A stretch of 10,320 nucleotides of DNA from the NCBI GenBank assembly GCA_964342805.1, contig CAYFHQ010000118.1, positions 1 to 10,320 of the forward strand. The letters run 5' to 3'. The notes below the pieces were generated by a model that was not told the DNA's origin, made no database searches, and worked only from the letters and a program-made list of their open reading frames with translations. A program made the position numbers and the translations under genes. This DNA is from CAYFHQ01 sp964342805 (GTDB taxonomy: Bacteria > Bacillota > Clostridia > Peptostreptococcales > Acidaminobacteraceae). Shown here in pieces: positions 5,829 to 10,320 of this stretch. Position 1 is the stretch's first letter, and every line of letters starts with the position of its first letter.

Positions 5829-7190
5829 TTGTTTTTTATTTTCCTTTCCATGGTTTTGGAGTACAGTGGCCCGGCACCGAGGCTACTGTCACTGGTCTTC
5901 TTTATTGGCATGATTGCCCTCTACTTCATAAAGAAAACATCCAGTAAAACAGTAGGAGTTGTTGCACTCCTCTTCTTCTTTTTGTGGATCAACATTACCT
6001 ATCCTTTGAACATTGGCCAAGTTGAAGAAGCCTACACATTCCTGCCAATCTTAATCTTATGTTTGTATCCGGGAAAGCTATATGCCAATGCCAGTAGCCT
6101 GATCGTGCTGATCATATACTACCTCTTGACACCAGAGGGCCACTTTGACGAATTCGTTGAAGAGGGCATAACACTGGTTACCTTGAGTTTATTTTCTTCC
6201 ATTGCCCTCCTGCTGTATATCCGAATCACAGATCGAATGAGGCAGTACAAACGGGACAGTTATACGGATTATTTAACAGACCTGCCCAACCGGAAGGCCT
6301 TCACAGAAGACTTAAAACATACCTTCTGTCATCCCACTCATAGCAGTGGCCCCATTGCCCTACTGCTACTAGATCTGGATGGATTCAAAAAGACCAATGA
6401 CATGTTGGGCCACGAAGTCGGCGACCAACTTCTAATCGCCCTTGCCCGTCGTTTGAAATCTTATATGACAGAATACGTGCACGTTTACCGATTAGGTGGC
6501 GATGAGTTTACCATCATACTGGAACACATTGACGACCATCTCCCAGCGACATTTTCTAGGCAGCTCCTAGAAGGTATTCGTGAACCTCTGACCATTGATG
6601 GCCACGAAGTCCACTTGTCTGGGAGCATTGGTATTTCCCTCCACCCCGAGGACTGCACCTCTGACACAATCCTCATTCGCAACTGTGACATTGCCCTCCA
6701 GCGGGCCAAGTCCCGGGGCAAAAACACCTTCACCTTTTATGATGAAGACATGGAAAAAGAAACACTCAAACGCTATCAACTGGAATTAGACTTGGAGAAT
6801 GCCCTGGGCACAGACCAACTCTACATGGTCTACAAAGCCAAGGTGAATTTGGCTACAAATGCAGTCAACGGTGTTGAAGCGCTCATCCGCTGGCAACATC
6901 CCCAGTTAGGCAACATTCCCCCTTCTGACTTCATTGAGATTGCAGAGGAGAGCGGCTTGATTGTCCCCCTGGGCCGCTGGGTCATCGACACGGTAGTGGG
7001 CCAGGCCAAGACATGGTCTGAGCAAAACCAAAAACTCCGGGTGTCATTGAACGTATCAGCCATTCAGTTCCAGCGGGACAATGTCTATGAATGCCTGGTG
7101 GACAGTTTGAAAAAACACCAGTTGGATAGTAGCTATCTAGAAATTGAAGTGACTGAAAGTACCCTTATAGAGAATCCAGATGAGTCATGA
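5829..7190 (+). CDS. GGDEF domain plus N-terminal part of EAL domain (fragment)
   Basis: The main open frame of the broken GGDEF-EAL gene, 453 residues as it stands. Its first codon is a TTG inside a membrane helix with no ribosome binding site, so this is not a natural start. Residues 1-132 hold five to six hydrophobic segments forming a membrane sensor region. GGDEF domain from about residue 145: TDLPNR, DLDGFKKTND (metal-binding Asp182), and an intact LGGDEF at 222-227, so diguanylate cyclase activity is possible. I see no RxxD product-inhibition site upstream of it. The EAL domain begins near 330 with the signature GVEALIRW (E350-L352), LNVSA (N408) and EVTES. It ends at TGA 7188-7190 before the DDFG motif, so this fragment alone cannot be an active phosphodiesterase. 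Confidence 0.8.
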   Translation: MFFIFLSMVLEYSGPAPRLLSLVFFIGMIALYFIKKTSSKTVGVVALLFFFLWINITYPLNIGQVEEAYTFLPILILCLYPGKLYANASSLIVLIIYYLLTPEGHFDEFVEEGITLVTLSLFSSIALLLYIRITDRMRQYKRDSYTDYLTDLPNRKAFTEDLKHTFCHPTHSSGPIALLLLDLDGFKKTNDMLGHEVGDQLLIALARRLKSYMTEYVHVYRLGGDEFTIILEHIDDHLPATFSRQLLEGIREPLTIDGHEVHLSGSIGISLHPEDCTSDTILIRNCDIALQRAKSRGKNTFTFYDEDMEKETLKRYQLELDLENALGTDQLYMVYKAKVNLATNAVNGVEALIRWQHPQLGNIPPSDFIEIAEESGLIVPLGRWVIDTVVGQAKTWSEQNQKLRVSLNVSAIQFQRDNVYECLVDSLKKHQLDSSYLEIEVTESTLIENPDES

Positions 7191-7528
7191 CCATCTTGAA
7201 TGCCATCCGGAGCCTGGGTGTCACCATTTCCATTGACGATTTCGGCGTGGCGTATTCTTCATTGAACTATCTACGACACATGCCTGTTGATGTGCTCAAA
7301 ATTGACCGGGAGTTTGTCAAAGCTTGTGAACACAATGAAAAGGACCAGATGATCTTGAAGAGTATTATTCAGCTGGGCCATAACTTGAACATGAAGCTGG
7401 TCGCTGAAGGTGTTGAACACGAACAACAACGCATGTTCTTGGCCTCCCAAGGCTGTGATGACTTCCAGGGTTACCTGTATAGCAGACCCCTTGATCGTCA
7501 AGATTTTGAGAAACAGGTTTTTGCATAA
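7187..7528 (+). CDS. C-terminal part of EAL domain (fragment)
   Basis: A 113-residue continuation of the EAL domain: IDDFG (D17, D18), LKID (K38), VAEGVE (E74) and FQGYLYSRPL (Q94), all matching the metal-binding and catalytic positions of active c-di-GMP phosphodiesterases. Its ATG (7187) overlaps the TGA of the preceding fragment (ATGA), so coupled reinitiation is possible. There is no good ribosome binding site of its own. The simplest reading is that one base was lost in one continuous gene. If the sequence is correct, phosphodiesterase activity would need the two halves to associate. Confidence 0.75.
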   Translation: MTILNAIRSLGVTISIDDFGVAYSSLNYLRHMPVDVLKIDREFVKACEHNEKDQMILKSIIQLGHNLNMKLVAEGVEHEQQRMFLASQGCDDFQGYLYSRPLDRQDFEKQVFA

Positions 7529-7537
7529 AGACCATCT

Positions 7538-7584
7538 AAAGGCGCTTGCCAAATGATTTCTTGTCATTTTGCAAGCGCCTTTTT
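7538..7584. terminator. Long hairpin terminator shared by convergent genes
   Basis: AAAGGCGCTTGC (7538-7549) pairs with GCAAGCGCCTTT (7571-7582). After one mismatch an inner stem AAATGA (7551-7556)/TCATTT (7564-7569) closes around a 7-base loop. The plus-strand tail is a T-run, so it serves the GGDEF-EAL gene ten bases upstream. On the minus strand the tail is TTTAGA, weaker, but the hairpin lies 15 bases beyond the CotH-like stop at 7599 and probably ends that operon too. Confidence 0.85.
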
Positions 7585-7598
7585 ATCTGATTTACGTT

Positions 7599-9302
7599 CT
7601 ATATACGTAGAGATTTTCGCCGCCACATGACCAAGGCGCTAGCGATCATAACCAACAAGCCAACACCCACAAGAATGGCTTCTTCTTGACTGATGGCAAA
7701 GCCTGTTGGTCCTGTCACCTTGTTAACCGCCTCGTCGCGAGGACCACCCATGGGCTTTTGCCTCTGGTCTGCGGCCATGGCCTGTCCATCTGCATTCTCC
7801 CCCATGGTTTGCTGGGGTTTCATGCCCTTTCCGTCACCACCTTCAGGAGGTGGACCCATCTGCCCATTCTGGCCGCCTTGGCCACCACCCATGCCCTTGC
7901 CTGTACCGGCATTCCCTTGGCCTTCATTGGTACTCGCTATGTCTCCACTGAGCTGGCCAAGGACATTGTCTACCCGCATGGTAGCAAAGCTCAAAATTGA
8001 GAGGTCTTCTGTTGGGGAGGAGGTTCCAAAGAGACTCTCTTTAAACTGGTCGTAGGCCACAAAGGCTGAAGGGTCTGCTCTGACATAGGAATCAATCAGG
8101 GCATACGTTTCCATAACTGTGTTTTCAATGGCTTGATCTGACAGGAAGCCGGTTACGATGTCTTCTAAATAACCATGATAGGCCTCCACATAGGCTGGAT
8201 TGGTCATAACCGCTTGAACCAAAGGATAGGCACTCATTTTGCCTATGACAGGCTCGTCAATGAGAAAGGCCGTTGCTTCCCCATCGGTTAAGGTGGACCC
8301 GGGAAAGCCATTGAAGATCATATTGAGGTCCCAAGAGACCCATTCATATAGACCAGTGTCTGTGTTGTAGTAAAGGAAGTAGTTGTGGTTCATCCCCGAC
8401 TGGATGGTATCCATGTGAACAGTCACCGTGCTCATGGCTAAGTACTGCAAAAAGGAGTCTACGTTCATAACAGCAGACAGCTGATATTCTGATGTTTCAC
8501 CACCTGCTTCCACGATCCCATGGATGGTCTTTACCAAGTTAATAAAGTGGTCATCTGTGACCCTATCATCATTTTCAGGAAAGATACCCGTATAGTCAGC
8601 CACATTGTCTGAAATATAGGCCAGGTCAGCCCCTACCCCCATGTCAGGCTTATAGAGTTCCCCATCAAAGTTGCCAAACTCCGTAAGCAGGAAGGCCTCA
8701 TCCACCTCTTCCACCGCCAAATACAGGCCAAAGTAGGCCCCATTGATATGGAGGGCGACATAGGTGGTATCAGGTGTGGGCGCATCTATGGATTTCAGCA
8801 TTTCGTAGCCCAGATATTCCGCCATATAGGAGGGATCAGAGAAGATGTTATTGAGATTGAGTCGGGTCAGGCCAAAAAGATTTTGACCTGTAACATACTT
8901 GTCCAAGTCTAGCTTGAAGCTGAAACGATCGTCTCCAGACTGGGCCACGTCCCTTAGGCTGGAGTTGCCCTTGGGGCGAATGGCGATATTCTTGAGGGTA
9001 TAGCCATTATAGGTGATGTCCGCTAGGACAAACTCCTCCGCTGTTGCGTTGGCAATCATGTCTTGGTAGACGTCTGGATCAATGCTTATGTTCACATCTA
9101 CCACCTTCTGGTCTGGGAAGATTTCTGTTGCGATCTGGTCAAGGTCTATACCTGACGCTTGAAGTGTTGAAGACTCTACCGTTTCGGCCACTTCCATGGC
9201 CCCTTCAGGGCTGGACTGGGCCCAGGCTGTTATCAGGTGGTCTGATAGGATCAGGGATAGGACCAATAGACAAATGACCCCTGCTGATATGATTTTTTTC
9301 AT
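7599..9302 (-). CDS. CotH-family kinase-like protein, exported and C-terminally anchored
   Basis: A 567-residue protein of the CotH kinase family (atypical protein kinases related to the spore coat kinase CotH). The start has GGAGG six bases upstream. A signal peptide ends at AWA (residue 28). The kinase-like core spans about residues 65-450: RPKGNSSL (about 109-116), FSFKLDLD, GLTRLNLNN, FGLYLAVEEVDE, then HNYFLYY and the metal-binding-type WDLNMIFNG (Asp325, Asn327). A Gly/Met/Gln/Pro-rich linker (about 455-520) follows, then one membrane helix (about 543-560) and a basic tail (RRKSLRI). The enzyme domain is therefore placed outside the membrane on a flexible tether. It is the last gene of an operon behind DUF4956 and VTC genes, with an 11-base gap. 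CotH itself phosphorylates spore coat proteins; the exported, anchored form here probably has another target, which I cannot name. Confidence 0.85.
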   Translation of the reverse strand: MKKIISAGVICLLVLSLILSDHLITAWAQSSPEGAMEVAETVESSTLQASGIDLDQIATEIFPDQKVVDVNISIDPDVYQDMIANATAEEFVLADITYNGYTLKNIAIRPKGNSSLRDVAQSGDDRFSFKLDLDKYVTGQNLFGLTRLNLNNIFSDPSYMAEYLGYEMLKSIDAPTPDTTYVALHINGAYFGLYLAVEEVDEAFLLTEFGNFDGELYKPDMGVGADLAYISDNVADYTGIFPENDDRVTDDHFINLVKTIHGIVEAGGETSEYQLSAVMNVDSFLQYLAMSTVTVHMDTIQSGMNHNYFLYYNTDTGLYEWVSWDLNMIFNGFPGSTLTDGEATAFLIDEPVIGKMSAYPLVQAVMTNPAYVEAYHGYLEDIVTGFLSDQAIENTVMETYALIDSYVRADPSAFVAYDQFKESLFGTSSPTEDLSILSFATMRVDNVLGQLSGDIASTNEGQGNAGTGKGMGGGQGGQNGQMGPPPEGGDGKGMKPQQTMGENADGQAMAADQRQKPMGGPRDEAVNKVTGPTGFAISQEEAILVGVGLLVMIASALVMWRRKSLRI

Positions 9303-9313
9303 GGGACACCTCC

Positions 9314-9982
9314 CTATTGGGAAAACTCCATACTACTGACTAGGGTTGCAGTAGTGACTGACGGAATGCGCTTTACATCATTCACAAACTGCATTTCATT
9401 GCCTTTCAAACGCAGTTCAATGGTGTACTCGATCTGGTCTGCTTCAATGATTTTGGATTTGACAAAATACCGGCTCACGGTTGAGGTCACCTGGTCAATG
9501 ATTTGAGACTCGTCCTTTTCATCTCCAAAGTGGACCACAAAAAGGTAGGGTGCGTCGGCACTGAGGTTGCCGCTAAAGACATAAATGATCACACCCATGA
9601 CAAATGAACCTACTAATGCCAAGGTATAAAAGCTTGCACCGGTTACAATTCCTGCTGCGATGGACCAAAACATAAAGACGATATCCATGGGGTCCTTAAT
9701 GGCTGCCCGGAAACGAACGATGGACAGGGCACCCACCATGCCAAGAGACAAGACCACATTGGAGGTCACTGCCATGATTACCAGGGCCGTGATCATGGTC
9801 ATCATGACCAAGGACATGCTAAAACTCTTGGTGTAGACCACACTCTGGTAGGTTCGTTTATAAATCTGGTAGATAAAGACCCCTACTACAAAGGAAACCA
9901 GAAGGGTTAGGGCCATTTGGGTCAGACTCAAACTGGACGTACTTTCTATAAAACTGTTCTTAAAAATATCTTGAAAACTCAT
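9314..9982 (-). CDS. DUF4956 family membrane protein
   Basis: A 222-residue membrane protein with four predicted helices (about residues 24-43, 55-73, 78-90 and 105-135, the last hydrophobic stretch possibly split) and a soluble C-terminal domain of about 80 residues. The family signature GALSIVRFRAAIKDPMDI is present, followed by FMFWSIAAGI. Length and layout match full DUF4956 proteins. The ribosome binding site AAGGAG lies six bases before ATG 9982. It sits between the VTC-domain gene (56-base gap) and the CotH-like gene (11-base gap), an arrangement I recognise as recurring in Firmicutes. Its biochemical role is unknown; it may be the membrane partner of the VTC polymerase domain. Confidence 0.9.
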   Translation of the reverse strand: MSFQDIFKNSFIESTSSLSLTQMALTLLVSFVVGVFIYQIYKRTYQSVVYTKSFSMSLVMMTMITALVIMAVTSNVVLSLGMVGALSIVRFRAAIKDPMDIVFMFWSIAAGIVTGASFYTLALVGSFVMGVIIYVFSGNLSADAPYLFVVHFGDEKDESQIIDQVTSTVSRYFVKSKIIEADQIEYTIELRLKGNEMQFVNDVKRIPSVTTATLVSSMEFSQ

Positions 9983-10038
9983 TCTTTTCTCCTTTTATAT
10001 GATGCGCCTTTGCCTAGGCTGTCTTGGACTTGGCTTTA

Positions 10039-10320
10039 CTAGGCATACCGGGACGCGACGTATTTTGACGACGATGATGCCATGACATGGCCCGACTGGA
10101 GCACGCTCCTGACAAACCGAGGTAGAACATGGTCAAACTTGACTTCCATGATGACTTGGTCTGGCGCGTAGACTTTCATATAGCCATTGTCCTTGGTGAA
10201 AAACTTGTCCACCTTGCCACTCTTTTTGATGTGAAAATCAAAGGTAACCCTCAGGTTGCTGACGGGTGTAAGGAGTCAAGTAAAATAGTCCATTTTTCGC
10301 CAGAAAGTAGGCCACTTTTT
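10039..10320 (-). CDS. VTC-type polyphosphate polymerase domain protein, C-terminal end (partial, frame broken)
   Basis: Only the end of this gene is in the window and it has no long open frame, so it is easily missed. From about 10275 to the TAG at 10039-10041 the minus strand encodes SNLRVTFD, then QVIMEVKFDHVLPRFVRSVL and SSSSKYVASRYA. These match the end of VTC domains (NxRxTFD, a terminal EVKxD strand, and SKYV..R). VTC domains make inorganic polyphosphate from nucleotide triphosphate in a tunnel lined with basic residues. Upstream, that frame hits TGA at 10278-10276, while a different frame carries a plausible continuation (VAYFLAKNGLFYLTP, about 10312-10271). The expected VDYxRxAY segment between the two is missing, so an indel or small deletion lies near 10262-10280. 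It heads the VTC-DUF4956-CotH operon. Confidence 0.75.

Larger units (their letters stand above)
5759..7528 (+). pseudogene. Membrane GGDEF-EAL c-di-GMP protein, frame broken twice
   Basis: The ancestral gene spans this interval, about 589 residues. Its start is ATG 5759 with AGAGAGG eight bases upstream. That frame begins with an N-terminal segment (MNLSQLRKTF, then DLLLTISFF) that leads into the first membrane helix. Near two six-base T-runs (5825-5830 and 5832-5837) the meaningful frame moves by one base; removing one T joins the parts into a smooth membrane helix. The frame moves back at about 7186, inside the EAL domain, where one missing base turns a DES-MTIL junction into a stop. Layout of the restored protein: about six membrane helices, a GGDEF domain, an EAL domain. 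All signature residues of both domains survive in one frame or another, which argues for recent indels or assembly error rather than old decay. Confidence 0.8.

Noticed and set aside
7686..8055. Two overlapping plus-strand open frames of 104 and 120 codons.
   Set aside because: They arise from the low-complexity Gly/Pro/Met codons of the CotH-like gene read in antisense and show no independent coding signal.

Overview
The window reads as chromosomal DNA from a Gram-positive Firmicute, most likely a clostridial-type bacterium. The evidence is strong purine-rich ribosome binding sites, short spacers, lipoprotein and Sec signal peptides of Gram-positive style, a CspA/CspB-class cold shock protein, and a VTC-DUF4956-CotH gene set of a kind familiar from Firmicutes. 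Base composition is moderate and I cannot name a genus. No tRNA, rRNA, IS element, CRISPR array or phage gene is visible.

Layout. (1) 1-3887, minus strand: a small helical protein of unknown function, translationally coupled to a gamma-glutamyltransferase (GGT) lipoprotein, followed by a second GGT-like lipoprotein that runs off the left edge. The downstream copy keeps the catalytic Thr and the Gly-Gly loop but has lost most residues that grip a gamma-glutamyl group. A cre-like palindrome lies just upstream of it. (2) 4161-5134, plus strand: a secreted protein of unknown family and a small two-helix membrane protein, closed by a strong terminator. (3) 5167-5408, minus strand: a cold shock protein with its own terminator and a probable leader of about 150 nt. 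(4) 5759-7584, plus strand: a membrane-bound GGDEF-EAL (c-di-GMP) protein whose reading frame is broken twice, once at a T-run near its start and once inside the EAL domain. It ends in a long hairpin shared with the convergent operon. (5) 7599-10320, minus strand: the C-terminal end of a VTC-type polyphosphate polymerase domain protein (entering from the right edge, with a frame break), a DUF4956 membrane protein, and an exported CotH-family kinase-like protein with a C-terminal membrane anchor.

How the genes relate. The window is cell-envelope oriented: two exported GGTs, one secreted protein with a membrane partner, one membrane c-di-GMP enzyme, and a VTC/DUF4956/CotH module that probably works at the membrane or cell surface. 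Three apparent indels in otherwise well-conserved genes (about 5825-5837, 7186, and 10262-10280) mean either uncorrected assembly errors or real gene decay. This should be settled before any biological reading of the broken genes.
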